Source: Mesorhizobium japonicum MAFF 303099
GTDB lineage: Bacteria > Pseudomonadota > Alphaproteobacteria > Rhizobiales > Rhizobiaceae
Direction: 5' to 3'
Length of the DNA stretch: 64,000 nt
Assembly (NCBI RefSeq): GCF_000009625.1
Contig: NC_002678.2
Coordinates: forward strand, 6,418,001 to 6,482,000
The first letter of the stretch is position 1. Every line of letters begins with the position of its first letter. The notes under the pieces are model-generated. The model was not told where the DNA came from and did not search any database. It was given only the letters and a program-made list of their open reading frames with translations. The position numbers were made by a program, and so were the translations under genes. This document shows positions 8,527 to 18,334 of this stretch, one piece after another.

Positions 8527-9126
8527 GTGCTTTTTCGTCGCCGCAAGCCTGATGGTCTTTTGGAGCGGGTGCGCACCTATCTGTGGCCGCGCCGTTCGTT
8601 TTCGCGCTCGCTGCAGTATTTCTCGAAACGCATCCTGCGCCTGAAGGCCACGCCGCACGCAGTGGCCGCCGGGGTCGCGGCCGGTGTTTTCGCGTCGTTC
8701 TTTCCCGTGGGCTTCCACTTCATCATTGCCGCCGTTCTGTGTTGGGTGATTGCCGGCAATCTGGTGGCGGCGGCACTGGGTGCTGTTTTCTTCGGCAATC
8801 CACTGACTTTTCCCATTCTGTGGGGCGCATCCTGGGAAACCGGCAAGCTCATCCTGCACGATCGCCTGCCGGCGCATGGTCCGCCGGCGCATCTGGGCGA
8901 GATGCTGCACACGCTTTCCTTCGCAAAACTGTGGCATCCGGTGCTGGAACCCATGCTGATCGGCGCGGTGCCGCTCGGGCTGGTGTTCGGTCTCCTGTTC
9001 TACGGTGTCACGCGCTGGGGGATGAATGTCTTTCGCGAGCAGAGGCGCAAGCGGCTGGCCGAGCGCGCAAGCCGCGGTGAGCAGCCGCCCCATCCCGGTG
9101 CAAGCATCGGTTCCGCTACGCGATGA
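8527..9126 (+). CDS. DUF2062 membrane protein
   Basis: 199 aa, GTG start. After a basic cytoplasmic N-terminus ([20 protein letters not shown]) come hydrophobic helices at about 40-90 and 135-165; the motif [19 protein letters not shown] plus [12 protein letters not shown] defines DUF2062. Function unknown; members are often linked to cell-envelope or glycan genes. Its TGA overlaps the acpS ATG (ATGA), so translation is probably coupled with acpS-lepB-rnc-era, an arrangement common in rhizobia. Confidence 0.88.
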   Translation: MLFRRRKPDGLLERVRTYLWPRRSFSRSLQYFSKRILRLKATPHAVAAGVAAGVFASFFPVGFHFIIAAVLCWVIAGNLVAAALGAVFFGNPLTFPILWGASWETGKLILHDRLPAHGPPAHLGEMLHTLSFAKLWHPVLEPMLIGAVPLGLVFGLLFYGVTRWGMNVFREQRRKRLAERASRGEQPPHPGASIGSATR

Positions 9127-9536
9127 TCATCGGCATCGGCAGCGATCTGATCGATATCAGGCGCATTGAGAACTCGCTGGAGCGTCACGGCCAGCGCTTC
9201 GTCCAGAGGATCTATACCGAGGTCGAGCAGGCACGTTCGGAAAACCGACGAGCCCGCGCCGCTTCCTATGCCAAGCGCTTCGCCGCCAAGGAGGCCTGCG
9301 CCAAGGCACTGGGCACCGGTCTGGCGCAAGGCGTGTTCTGGCGCGACATGGGCGTCGTCAACCTGCCCAGCGGCGCGCCGACCATGGCGCTGACCGGCGG
9401 CGCGCTGGCACGGCTCGAAAAAATCCTGCCCCCGGGGCACAAGGCGGCGATCCACCTCACCATCACCGATGATTTCCCGCTCGCTCAAGCCTTTGTGATC
9501 ATCGAGGCGTTGCCCGTCGAACAAGCGCCACATTGA
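9123..9536 (+). CDS. acpS: holo-[acyl-carrier-protein] synthase
   Basis: 137 aa. Transfers 4'-phosphopantetheine from CoA to the ACP serine, activating fatty-acid synthesis. [19 protein letters not shown] has the Mg-binding Asp (D8), and [18 protein letters not shown] (about residues 50-67) carries the second acidic ligand and CoA site. The start overlaps the preceding stop codon by 4 bp. Normal length. Confidence 0.95.
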   Translation: MIIGIGSDLIDIRRIENSLERHGQRFVQRIYTEVEQARSENRRARAASYAKRFAAKEACAKALGTGLAQGVFWRDMGVVNLPSGAPTMALTGGALARLEKILPPGHKAAIHLTITDDFPLAQAFVIIEALPVEQAPH

Positions 9537-9613
9537 TTGCATTTGACGACCGGCATTGACGTTGCCCAGCGCGCGCCGAGACTCTATACATCCAACGCAC
9601 AATCGAGGACGAC

Positions 9614-10363
9614 ATGAGCGTGGCTGAAAAATCCCAGAAGAAATCCGGCGGGCTTGGCGAAACCGTCAGCGTCATCGTCCAGGCGCTTTTGCTCGCGCTG
9701 GTCATCCGCACGCTGTTGTTCCAGCCCTTTTCGATCCCGTCGGGATCGATGCGGCCGACGCTTCTGGAAGGCGACTATCTGTTCGTCACCAAATGGTCCT
9801 ACGGCTATTCGCGCTATTCGCTGCCGTTCGGGCCTGACCTCTTCTCGGGCCGCATCTGGGGCTCCGAGCCCAAGCGCGGCGACGTTGTGGTGTTCAAGTT
9901 CCCGCCGGATCCGTCCGTCGACTACATCAAGCGCGTGGTTGGCCTGCCCGGTGACAAGATCCAGATGAAGAATGGCCAGTTGTTCATCAACGGCGTCGGC
10001 GTGCCGCGCGTGAAGACCGGCCAGATAGACAATCCCGATATCACCGAAATGCCTCAGCCGATCGACGTCTACCGGGAAACCCTGCCGAACGGCGTCAGCT
10101 ACGACACGCTCGACCTCAATCCGAATTCGATCGGCGACAACACGCGTGAATTCGACGTGCCGCCCGGCCACTATTTCATGATGGGCGACAACCGGGACAA
10201 TTCCGCCGACAGCCGGTTCACCGTCGGCTATGTTCCCGCCGAGAACCTGGTTGGCCGCGCCAACCTTGTCTTCTTCTCGATCGCCGGCAAGGCAAGCCCT
10301 CTCGAAATCTGGAAATGGCCGTCGCTGATGCGCGTTTCGCGCCTGTTCCATTTCGTCAATTAG
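9614..10363 (+). CDS. lepB: signal peptidase I
   Basis: 249 aa. One N-terminal membrane helix (about residues 16-36), then periplasmic catalytic boxes: SIPSGSMRPTLLEGD (box B, nucleophile Ser45), YIKRVVGLPGDKI (box D, general-base Lys106) and FMMGDNRDNSADSR (box E). It cleaves signal peptides from exported proteins such as the porin downstream. Part of the acpS-lepB-rnc-era run; rnc begins 4 bp later. Confidence 0.96.
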   Translation: MSVAEKSQKKSGGLGETVSVIVQALLLALVIRTLLFQPFSIPSGSMRPTLLEGDYLFVTKWSYGYSRYSLPFGPDLFSGRIWGSEPKRGDVVVFKFPPDPSVDYIKRVVGLPGDKIQMKNGQLFINGVGVPRVKTGQIDNPDITEMPQPIDVYRETLPNGVSYDTLDLNPNSIGDNTREFDVPPGHYFMMGDNRDNSADSRFTVGYVPAENLVGRANLVFFSIAGKASPLEIWKWPSLMRVSRLFHFVN

Positions 10364-10367
10364 GGTC

Positions 10368-11081
10368 ATGGCGGCAACAAAGCGGTTGACCGCCGATGCG
10401 CTCGCCGAAGCGCTGGTGGAACGGACGGGCCATGCCTTTGCCGATCGCCAGCGCCTGCAGCGCGCGCTCACCCATGCCAGCGCCCGCGGCGCCAATGCCG
10501 GCACCGATTACGAGCGTTTCGAATTTCTCGGTGACCGGGTTCTCGGCCTGGTCGTCGCCGACATGCTGCTGGCGGCGTTTCCCGACGCGGCGGAAGGCGA
10601 ATTGTCGCTGCGGCTCAATGCGCTGGTCAATGCCGAGGCACTTTCCGAGATCGCCGAACATATCGGGCTGCCGGACCTGATCCGCGCCGGATCGGATGTG
10701 CGCGGGCTCGAGGGGCGCAAGCGCGTCAATCTGCGCGCCGACGCCTTGGAATCGCTGATCGCCGTGCTCTATCTCGACGGCGGGCTGGAGGCGGCACGCG
10801 CCTTCATCCACAAATACTGGCAGCCGCGTTCGCAGGCTTCCGGTGCGGCGCGCCGCGACGCCAAGACCGAATTGCAGGAATGGGCGCATCAGGCGGCCAG
10901 TGCCGTTCCGGCCTACCAGATCGACAGCCGCGAGGGGCCGGACCACGATCCGTTGTTCACCGTCAGTGTGAGGGTCGGTGCATTTCAGCCGGCGACCGGC
11001 AGCGGTCGTTCTAAACGTGAAGCGGAGCAGGCAGCCGCGGCTGCCCTTCTGCTGCGCGAAGGTGTATGGAACGCGGCATGA
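10368..11081 (+). CDS. rnc: ribonuclease III
   Basis: 237 aa. The catalytic signature YERFEFLGDRVLGLVVADML (about residues 44-63) provides the metal-binding acidic residues, followed by a C-terminal dsRNA-binding domain (DAKTELQEWAHQ, then GSGRSKREAEQAAAAALL). It cleaves double-stranded RNA in rRNA maturation and mRNA decay. It lies 4 bp after lepB and overlaps era by 4 bp. Confidence 0.96.
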   Translation: MAATKRLTADALAEALVERTGHAFADRQRLQRALTHASARGANAGTDYERFEFLGDRVLGLVVADMLLAAFPDAAEGELSLRLNALVNAEALSEIAEHIGLPDLIRAGSDVRGLEGRKRVNLRADALESLIAVLYLDGGLEAARAFIHKYWQPRSQASGAARRDAKTELQEWAHQAASAVPAYQIDSREGPDHDPLFTVSVRVGAFQPATGSGRSKREAEQAAAAALLLREGVWNAA

Positions 11082-11998
11082 CCGATATTGAAACTGCAGA
11101 AACCCCCGCCACGCATTCCGGCTTCGTCGCGCTGATCGGCGCGCCGAATGCCGGCAAGTCGACGCTGGTCAACCAGTTGGTCGGCGCCAAGGTGTCGATC
11201 GTCACCCACAAGGTGCAGACGACGCGTGCCATCGTGCGCGGCATCGCCACGCATGACAATGCGCAGATCGTCTTCGTCGACACGCCGGGCATCTTCAAGC
11301 CCAAGCGGCGCCTCGACACCGCGATGGTGACCACCGCCTGGGGCGGCGCCAAGGATGCCGATATCGTGCTTTTGCTGATCGATGCCGAACGCGGCATCCG
11401 GGGTGATGCCGATGCCATTCTCGAACGGCTGAAGGATGTGCGCCAGCCGATGGCGCTGATCCTCAACAAGGTCGATCGGGTCAAGCACGAGACGCTTCTG
11501 GCCCTGTCCGCGGCGGCGAACGAGAAAGTGCCGTTCAAGCGCACCTTCATGGTCTCGGCGCTGACCGGCTCCGGCTGCAAGGACCTGCTCGACTATCTGG
11601 CGCAGGCGCTGCCGGCCGGCCCCTGGTACTATCCGGAGGACCAGATTTCCGACCTGCCGATGCGGCAACTGGCGGCCGAGATCACCCGCGAAAAGCTGTA
11701 TCTGCGGCTGCATCAGGAACTGCCCTATTCCTCGCATATCGAGACAGAGAAATGGGAAGAGAAGCCGGATGGCTCGGTGCGCATCGACCAGACCATCTAT
11801 GTCGAGCGCGACAGCCAGAAGAAGATCGTGCTCGGCCACAAGGGCGAAACCATCCGTGCCATCGGCCAGGCGGCGCGCATGGAGATCGCAGGCATCCTCG
11901 AGCAGAAAGTGCACCTCTTCCTGTTCGTCAAGGTGCGCGAGAACTGGGGCGACGATCCAGAGCGTTACCGCGAGATGGGGCTCGAATTCCCGCACTAG
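11078..11998 (+). CDS. era: GTPase Era
   Basis: 306 aa from ATG 11078, which overlaps the rnc stop as ATGA; an in-frame ATG at 11066 is an alternative. G1 GAPNAGKST, G2 around TTRAIVRGI, G3 DTPGIF, G4 NKVDR, then a C-terminal KH domain (GHKGETIRAIGQAAR). Era binds the 3' end of 16S rRNA for 30S maturation. The usual next gene, recO, is displaced here by a porin and about 2 kb. Confidence 0.96.
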   Translation: MTDIETAETPATHSGFVALIGAPNAGKSTLVNQLVGAKVSIVTHKVQTTRAIVRGIATHDNAQIVFVDTPGIFKPKRRLDTAMVTTAWGGAKDADIVLLLIDAERGIRGDADAILERLKDVRQPMALILNKVDRVKHETLLALSAAANEKVPFKRTFMVSALTGSGCKDLLDYLAQALPAGPWYYPEDQISDLPMRQLAAEITREKLYLRLHQELPYSSHIETEKWEEKPDGSVRIDQTIYVERDSQKKIVLGHKGETIRAIGQAARMEIAGILEQKVHLFLFVKVRENWGDDPERYREMGLEFPH

Positions 11999-12665
11999 CG
12001 GCCTGGCGTGTCATCGATGCGGTGCTGGCTGACCGCAGGCGCTGGACATGATGTGATTCTCGACCGTCATTGTTCTCGTTCGCGCACCTGTCGCACTGGG
12101 CTCCCTAAAGCCTGTCCGGTGGCACGCACCGGCATGTGACTGTCACGGAGCGAGAGGCCCGCCGTCACAAATCAGGAATGCGACAGCGTGCGTCGGTGCG
12201 TTTCGATTGCTTTGGCAGATATGGCCAACCCAGCGACCAGCTTGGCTATCCGTCGCAACCTCGAAGTGGATTGGATGCCAGTCCACGATAGATGGAACGA
12301 AAAATAACCACTGATTGTTGTCGTAAATAGTCAAAAAGGTCCTATTTAATGGGATATTTGTGGAATGGTAACTTGTTTAAAATATCGTTAGCCGAGAAAT
12401 TATTAGGAAATATATTGATTTTATGACGCTGTTCCGATTGTGCCATTTGCTATACGGCGAGTGTTATTTGTGCAACACGGTATTAATCTGTTCGAAGAAT
12501 CGCCGTTATTTTCAAAACCGTCATTGAAGGCGGAAGATTGATGGGTATGTTCGCCGCGAAAAGGGGACGCGGTGCGCGCCTTTTTCGTTGTGGGTGAGGC
12601 GGGAAAACATATCCGCCAGCCACAAATCCGAAGCCATTTAAAACTATGACTGGAGAGGTCAGAAA
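11999..12665. other. 667-bp AT-richer intergenic region between era and the porin gene
   Basis: No credible CDS. The first part (to about 12300) is GC-rich and may be decayed sequence. From about 12300 to 12530 the base composition becomes clearly AT-richer than anything else nearby. A possible -10 (CTATAC, 12450-12455) and a terminator-like hairpin (12559-12584) bracket about 130 nt that could be a small RNA or an attenuated porin leader. The porin Shine-Dalgarno is GGAGAGG just before 12666. Confidence 0.5.
12559..12585 (+). terminator. terminator-like hairpin upstream of the porin gene
   Basis: AAAAGG (12559-12564) and CGCG (12568-12571) pair with CGCG (12575-12578) and CCTTTT (12579-12584) around a GTG loop, with a 3-nt bulge, and end in a T5 run. 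It lies about 80 bp upstream of the porin ATG with no CDS before it, so it may terminate a small RNA or attenuate porin transcription. Confidence 0.5.
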
Positions 12666-13823
12666 ATGAACATCAAGAGCCTCCTTCTCGGCTCAGCCGC
12701 GGCCCTGATCGCGGTCTCCGGCGCTCGCGCCGCGGACGCTGTCGTCGTCGCCGAACCGGAACCGGCCGAATACGTCAAGATCTGCGACGTCTACGGCGCC
12801 GGCTACTTCTATATCCCGGGCACCGAAACCTGCCTGCGCATCGGCGGCTACCTCCGCTATGACATCGGCGTGGGCGATTCCGGTACGTTCGATGGCGTCA
12901 ATAACGTCGCGGATCACAAGGACGGCGGTACCAACGACACCTGGTACAAGAACATGCGTTTCACGCTGCGGACCTATACCGGCCAAGAGACCGAGCTCGG
13001 CACGTTGAAGACCTTTACCGAGACCCGCTGGCAGTTCGGCAACAAGTCGGGCGACTATGACGGAAGCGCCTCCACCGACTGGCAGGGTGTCAACAAGGGG
13101 ACTACCCTCAATTTCGCCTGGATCCAGCTCGGTGGCCTACGCGTCGGTAAGGATGAAACCGTATACGACCAGTTCATCGGCTATGCCGGCAATGTTATCC
13201 AGGACACGATCATCCCGTACGGCATCAAGGATACCAACGTCGTCAGCTACTACTTCGACGCTGGCAGCGGCTTCTCGGGCGTCGTCTCGCTCGAAGAAGG
13301 CACCGGCGCCAACACGATCGACAGCTATGTTCCGCATGTCGTCGGCGGCTTGAAGTACAAGGCCGACTGGGGTGCGATCACCGGCGTCGTCGCCTATGAC
13401 AGCAACTATGAAGAAGTGGCCGGCAAGGTTCGGTTGGACGTCAACGTCACCAAGGAACTGTCGCTGTTCGTGATGGGCGGCTACGGCACCGACGACAATC
13501 TCAAGGACCCCAGCAATTTCGTCAACGCTCATGGCCGTAGCCAATACAAGCCGTGGGGCGGCAATTGGGCTGTCTGGGGCGGTGGTACCTACAAGTTCAA
13601 CGACAAGACGGCGTTCAACGTCCAGGCATCTGCCGACGACGACAAGAATTACGCTCTTGCGGCGAACGTCGCTTACACCATCGTTCCCGGCTTCACGATC
13701 ACGACCGAAGTCGACTGGGATCACTACGGCAACTACGGCAACCCCTCGCTCTACGGCAACTGGACCAAGGCCAACAAGAAGGACAGCGTCGGCGGTATCG
13801 TCCGCTTCCAGCGCAACTTCTAA
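12666..13823 (+). CDS. outer-membrane porin, Omp2/RopA (Porin_2) family
   Basis: 385 aa. A signal peptide (about residues 1-22, SGARA cleavage context) precedes a mature protein rich in Tyr, Gly and Asn, ending in FQRNF with the C-terminal Phe needed for BAM assembly. EYVKICDVYGAGYFYIPG and TCLRIGGYLRYDIGVG are near-invariant in rhizobial/Brucella porins. It should form a 16-strand trimeric general diffusion channel. It has its own long upstream region and a strong terminator, so it is monocistronic. It interrupts the era-recO order. Several paralogues are usual in these genomes, so no gene symbol is given. Confidence 0.93.
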   Translation: MNIKSLLLGSAAALIAVSGARAADAVVVAEPEPAEYVKICDVYGAGYFYIPGTETCLRIGGYLRYDIGVGDSGTFDGVNNVADHKDGGTNDTWYKNMRFTLRTYTGQETELGTLKTFTETRWQFGNKSGDYDGSASTDWQGVNKGTTLNFAWIQLGGLRVGKDETVYDQFIGYAGNVIQDTIIPYGIKDTNVVSYYFDAGSGFSGVVSLEEGTGANTIDSYVPHVVGGLKYKADWGAITGVVAYDSNYEEVAGKVRLDVNVTKELSLFVMGGYGTDDNLKDPSNFVNAHGRSQYKPWGGNWAVWGGGTYKFNDKTAFNVQASADDDKNYALAANVAYTIVPGFTITTEVDWDHYGNYGNPSLYGNWTKANKKDSVGGIVRFQRNF

Positions 13824-13845
13824 CCGCTCGACTGACCTTACCAGG

Positions 13846-13879
13846 CCGCCCGCAGCATCTTGCTGCGGGCGGTTTTTTT
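13846..13879 (+). terminator. strong intrinsic terminator of the porin gene
   Basis: A perfect 12-bp stem, CCGCCCGCAGCA (13846-13857) with TGCTGCGGGCGG (13861-13872), a TCT loop and a run of seven T. It starts 22 bp after the porin stop codon. Textbook rho-independent form. Confidence 0.93.
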
Positions 13880-13957
13880 ATGCGTTGGTGCAAGAGCCGG
13901 CCCAGGCGCCAGGCCCATACCTTGATTTCGCCATCCAACCGGTGAAAAGCTCCGGAA

Positions 13958-14719
13958 ATGGAATGGCGCGACGAGGGAATCATTCTCGGCACCCGCAAGC
14001 ATGGCGAAACCAGCGCCATCCTCGAGGTGATGACCCGCGCGCATGGCCGCCATCTCGGTCTTGTGCGCGGCGGCCGTTCGCGCAAGCAGCAGCCCGTTCT
14101 CCAGCCAGGCAATCGCGTCGATCTGTTGTGGCGGGCGCGCCTTGACGAGCATCTCGGCACGTTCCAGGCCGAGGCCATCGAGATGAATGCCGCCCGGCTG
14201 ATGGACAGCGCCGTCGCCGTCTACGGCCTGCAGACCATGGCCGCGCATTTGCGCCTCTTGCCCGAGCGTGACGCGCATGGCGGCCTTTACGAAGCGCTTT
14301 CCGTGATGATCGTCCATCTCGACGATGCCGATGCCGCCGGCGAACTGGTGGCGCGCTTCGAACTTCTGATCCTTGATGAACTTGGCTTCGGCCTCGACCT
14401 CAGCCAGTGCGCCGCCACCGGCACAAGGCAGGATCTGGCCTATGTCTCGCCGAAGTCGGGCCGCGCGGTGTCGCGCGAGGCCGGCGCGCCGTGGCGTGAC
14501 AAGATGCTGGCGCTGCCGGCCTTTCTGCAGCGCGGTTCCGGCCTGCGCGCCGATCCTGCGGCGGTCGAGGACGCCTTCCGGCTGACCGGGTTTTTCTTCA
14601 CGCGCCACGTCTATGAGCCGCGTGCCATCGAACAGCCCGATGCCCGCGCCGGCTTTCTCGCCGCCTTGCGCAAGCATCACGCGACGCGCAAGGCCATTGC
14701 CGGAGACAATGCCGCATGA
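13958..14719 (+). CDS. recO: DNA repair protein RecO
   Basis: 253 aa. RecO, with RecR, loads RecA on SSB-coated single-stranded [23 protein letters not shown] is the N-terminal OB-fold start, [10 protein letters not shown] and [16 protein letters not shown] continue it, and the C-terminal helical part includes [22 protein letters not shown]. Normal alphaproteobacterial length. It is the expected third member of rnc-era-recO but is separated from era by the porin locus, so it must have its own promoter, between the porin terminator and 13958. Confidence 0.94.
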   Translation: MEWRDEGIILGTRKHGETSAILEVMTRAHGRHLGLVRGGRSRKQQPVLQPGNRVDLLWRARLDEHLGTFQAEAIEMNAARLMDSAVAVYGLQTMAAHLRLLPERDAHGGLYEALSVMIVHLDDADAAGELVARFELLILDELGFGLDLSQCAATGTRQDLAYVSPKSGRAVSREAGAPWRDKMLALPAFLQRGSGLRADPAAVEDAFRLTGFFFTRHVYEPRAIEQPDARAGFLAALRKHHATRKAIAGDNAA

Positions 14720-14860
14720 GAGAGGTCGAACGTTATCCGGACCTGGTTCGTCGCGCGGCGGCAAGGTCTTGGCTTTCGGCACCGAGACATGTTCGATATT
14801 TCCAGCCGCAAATCTGGCGGCACGTTGAGTTTTCCAGCCGTTTAGCCGCCGCATTTGGAT

Positions 14861-14886
14861 GTCAGTGAAATGAAACGTCAGTGAAA
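14861..14886. repeat. direct repeat GTCAGTGAAA x2 before the DUF2339 gene
   Basis: GTCAGTGAAA occurs at 14861-14870 and 14877-14886, 16 bp apart, 25 bp before the start codon of the membrane-protein gene. Could be a regulator site or a simple local duplication; nothing else supports a function. Confidence 0.35.
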
Positions 14887-14911
14887 ACTGGCCTGGTTTG
14901 GGGGAACCGCC

Positions 14912-17654
14912 ATGTTTGAAAGCCTGATCGGCCTTGTCGCCATCATCGCCTTGTTCGTCATTATTTCGCGTCAGCAGAGCCGCATCGGTCTGATCGAACG
15001 CGAACTTGGCGCGCTGCGCAGTCTCGTCCTGTCGGGCGCCGTGCCGCCGGTGGCCAAGCCGGCAGAACAGATGGCGGCCGATGGCAAGGCCGAAGCGGCG
15101 CCGGTGCCCGCGGCCGCGGCCGATATTGCCTCGCCGGCGGTGAGCGAACCGGTCGTACAGGCGTCGGCTACAGAAACGGAAGCTCCGGCTGGCGAGGCTG
15201 TGTCCGGTCCCTGGTCCACGAGCGAGGCTCCGAAGGCAGCGGAACCTGCCGAGCCGGTTGCAGGGGCCAACCCCCCCGGCAAGCCGGATATTGAGACGGC
15301 ACTCGGCACGCGCTGGGCGGTCTGGGTCGGCGGCATCGCGCTGGCGCTGGGTGGTCTGTTCCTGATCCGCTACACAATCGAAGCCGGCATCTTCGGCCCC
15401 GGCGTGCGGCTCACCATGGCGGCGGTGCTCGGGCTGGTGTTGGTCGCCGGCGGCGAGTTCATTCGCCGCACCGGCTTCAAGGTGCCCGTGCAAGGCGTTG
15501 CCGGCGCCTATATTCCGGCGATCCTGACGGCGGCAGGTGCCTTCATCCTGTTCGGCACCGTCTATGCCGCCCATGGCATTTACGGCTTCATCGGCCCGGC
15601 GCTTGCCTTCACGCTGCTCGGTGCCATTGGCGTGGCGACAATCGCGGCGGCCCTGGTCCATGGCCTAGCACTGGCCGGCATCGGCCTCGTCGGCGCCATG
15701 GTGACGCCGGTGCTGGTCGCCTCGCAGGCGCCCAATCCCTGGGCGTTGTTCGGCTACCTCGCCATCGTGCTCGCCACCACCGCTGTCATCGCCCGCATGC
15801 GCGACTGGAAAGCGCTGATGGCGGCGGCCTTTTTCGGCACCGGCATCTGGACTATCCTTTACATGACCGACGCGCCGGGCGTGAACCTCCCCGCCATCCT
15901 GTTCATCGATGCCGTCACCCTGGCCGTGCTCGCTTTTGTCTGGCTCGGCGGCCATCGCGACGAAACCGCCAGGACCTTCGACTGGCCGTCCATCGTGCCT
16001 GGCCTGTTCGTTGCCTTCTCGGCGCTGGGCCTGTCGGTCGACCCGACCTTCGCCGCGGCCGGCTACGCCTTGCCGGGTGCCGCGATCCTCGCGGCGATGG
16101 TGGCTGTCGCCCTTTATCGCCCGCTGGCGCTGCCGCTGCTTTACGCCGCCGGACTGGCGACGGTCATGATCTATCTTGGCATCATCCCGCCAACCTCGAT
16201 CGCGTCCGACTTTTCGGCCGGCGCTCTCGGTGTCGATGGTTTGCCCGTGGCGACGTCCAATGCCTTGACCTTGCGCATCGGCATCGCGCTGGGCCTGGTC
16301 TTCATCGGCGCGGGCCTGTGGGCCGCCCGCAAATTCGCGGCATCTTCCCCGCTTCGATCCGCTTCATGGGCGGCATCGGGTGCCGTCGTGCCACTGGTCA
16401 TCCTGCTGGCACTCTGGTTCACCTTCGGCAATCTCGACCGCGACTTTGTCTACGCCGCCGTCGCAGCGCTGATGGTCGTGGTTTTCGCCGGAGGCGGCGA
16501 GTGGATCGCGCGCGCCGAAGAGCCTTCGCTCAAGGGCGGGATAGCAGTTTCGTTTGCCCTGGTCGGTGCGGCGCTCGCCGGTCTCTTGATGCTGCACATG
16601 GCTTTCAGTTCCGGCTGGACCACCATTCTGCTTGGTGCAGCAGCCATCGTGCCGGCGCTGGCGACGCGCTGGCGCTCGTACCCGGTGCTCGGCTGGATTT
16701 CGGTTGGCGCCGTGATCGCCGTGCTTGGCCGCGTCGCCTTCGATCCGACCATCGTCGGCGCCGAGTTCCTGTCGACGACACCGGTGTTCAACTGGCTGCT
16801 GCCGGGCTATGGCGTCCCGGCGCTCGCCTTCGGCTTCGCCGCCTGGCAACTCGCCCGCACCACCAATGGCCGGCCGCGCCTCGCCATGGAAGCGGCCGCG
16901 GCGCTGTTTGCGCTGCTTGCCGTTGCCATGCTGGTGCGTCACGCCATGCATGGCGGCGTCATCGACACGGGTCCGATGACGCTCGCCGAACAGGCGATCT
17001 ACACGCTGATCGCCATCGGCGCCGGCGCCATCCTGGTCGCCATCGACATGCGCTCGCCAAGCTCGGTATGGTTCGATGGCGGCCGGCGTGGTTTCGGTCG
17101 CCTTGATCGTCGTCCGGCATTTCGGGGTGCTCAATCCGCTGTTTACGGACGAATCGACCGGCCGGATCCCGGTCTTCAACCTGTTGTTCCTTGCCTATCT
17201 CTTGCCGGCCGTAGCCGCCGGCGGACTGGCGCTCTATGTCAGGGGCAAGCGGCCGAAATGGTATTCGGCAATGCTGGCACTGGTCGCGGCGCTGCTTGCC
17301 TTTGCGTATGCCACCCTGTCGGTCAGGCGGCTGTTCAAGGGTGAGTTCATCGGCCTGTGGAGTAGGCTTGGCCAGTTGGAGACCTACACCTATTCGGCGC
17401 TCTGGCTGGTGATCGGCGTGGCGCTGCTCACCGCCGGCGTCTGGCTGAAGTCGCAGGTGCTGCGCATTGCCTCGGCCGCGTTGATCGCTATCGCCGTGCT
17501 GAAGGTCTTCCTCTTCGACATGTCGGAACTGGAAGGCGTACTCAGGGCGATGTCCTTCATCGGTCTCGGCGCCGTGCTGATCGGCATCGGCCTGTTCTAC
17601 CAGCGGCTTTTGACCAGCGCGGCGAAGGAGAAGATACCGGTCGTCGAACAATGA
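14912..17654 (+). pseudogene. DUF2339 polytopic membrane protein, interrupted by a frameshift near 17064-17080
   Basis: One DUF2339-type protein (about 910 codons) is encoded in two frames. The first frame opens at ATG 14912: an N-terminal helix and coiled-coil-like stretch (SRQQSRIGLIERELGALRSL), an Ala/Pro/Glu linker, then TRWAVWVGGIALALGGLFLI and many membrane helices. After about residue 715 (SPSSVWF) it loses membrane character and runs as meaningless Arg-rich sequence to 17344. The natural continuation, from MAAGVVSVALIVVRHFGVLN at 17076 to 17654, lies in the next frame and carries the remaining helices. One extra or two missing bases explain this. It could be a real mutation or an assembly error. 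The family has no assigned biochemical role. Confidence 0.85.
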
Positions 17655-17676
17655 CGGCAGGAATTCAATCAAGCCG

Positions 17677-17702
17677 GGAATAAACCGGCACCCGCCAGCG
17701 TT
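17677..17702 (+). promoter_or_regulatory. candidate ECF/EcfG-type promoter, GGAAT-N17-CGTT
   Basis: GGAAT (17677-17681) and CGTT (17699-17702) are separated by 17 bp, one mismatch from the GGAAC-N16/17-CGTT alphaproteobacterial general-stress (EcfG) promoter and also typical of ECF autoregulation. It lies about 114 bp before the ATG of the sigma-factor gene it would drive. Confidence 0.55.
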
Positions 17703-17815
17703 ATCTCATTGCTTGGGTGACCGGGGCGGCGGACCGCTTCGCGCTGGCCGCTTGCGCCGCGCCGGGAAGGCGCGTTGAATCGGGATCAACAAGGGCGATT
17801 TCAGAACCAGCGGTC

Positions 17816-18334
17816 ATGGACGAAAAGAAGGCAGCAATCCTTGGCGAAATACCGCGACTGCGCCGCTACGCACGCTCGCTGTTGCGCGACCGGGATTCTG
17901 CCGACGACCTCGTCCAGGACTGCCTCGAGCGCGCACTCATGCGGCTCGACAACTGGCAGACGGGAGAAAGCCCCAGGAGGTGGCTGTTTACGATCATGCA
18001 TCATTTGTTCATCGACCAGATGCGTAAGGTGAACCGTCGCGGCGAAGCGGCGATGCTGCCGCTGGAAGCAGGCGAGGCGGTTGCCCAGCCGGCCGAGCAG
18101 TTGGAGGGCATCGCCTCGCGTGAGATCATCCACGCGCTGCAGGCGATCAGCCCCGATCGCCGCGCGGCCCTTGTCATGGTCGCCATCGAGGGCTTTTCCT
18201 ATGCCGAGGCCGCCAACATGCTGGGCGTTCCCGCCGGCACGCTGATGTCGCGCATCGCGCGCGGGCGTGAGGAACTGCGCGGGTTGCTGGATGACACGGC
18301 GCGTCGCCGCGCGATAAGGATCGTCGAGAAATGA
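17816..18334 (+). CDS. ECF-type RNA polymerase sigma factor
   Basis: 172 aa from ATG 17816; an in-frame GTG at 17717 would add an unrelated-looking 33 residues. Region 2 (LRRYARSLLRDRDSADDLVQ, DCLERALMRL) and region 4 (ALVMVAIEGFSYAEAANMLG then GTLMSRIARGREELR) are clear; region 3 is absent, as in ECF factors. It overlaps the downstream anti-sigma gene by 4 bp (ATGA), so the pair is translationally coupled. A GGAAT-N17-CGTT promoter upstream suggests auto- or EcfG-dependent control. The signal is unknown. Confidence 0.92.
   Translation: MDEKKAAILGEIPRLRRYARSLLRDRDSADDLVQDCLERALMRLDNWQTGESPRRWLFTIMHHLFIDQMRKVNRRGEAAMLPLEAGEAVAQPAEQLEGIASREIIHALQAISPDRRAALVMVAIEGFSYAEAANMLGVPAGTLMSRIARGREELRGLLDDTARRRAIRIVEK

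Noticed and set aside
13838..15661. A 607-codon minus-strand open frame opposite recO and the DUF2339 gene
   Set aside because: Crosses a terminator and two genes on the plus strand and has no recognisable protein features.
17064..17080. Programmed ribosomal frameshift in the DUF2339 gene
   Set aside because: No slippery heptamer or following structured element seen; mutation or sequence error is simpler.
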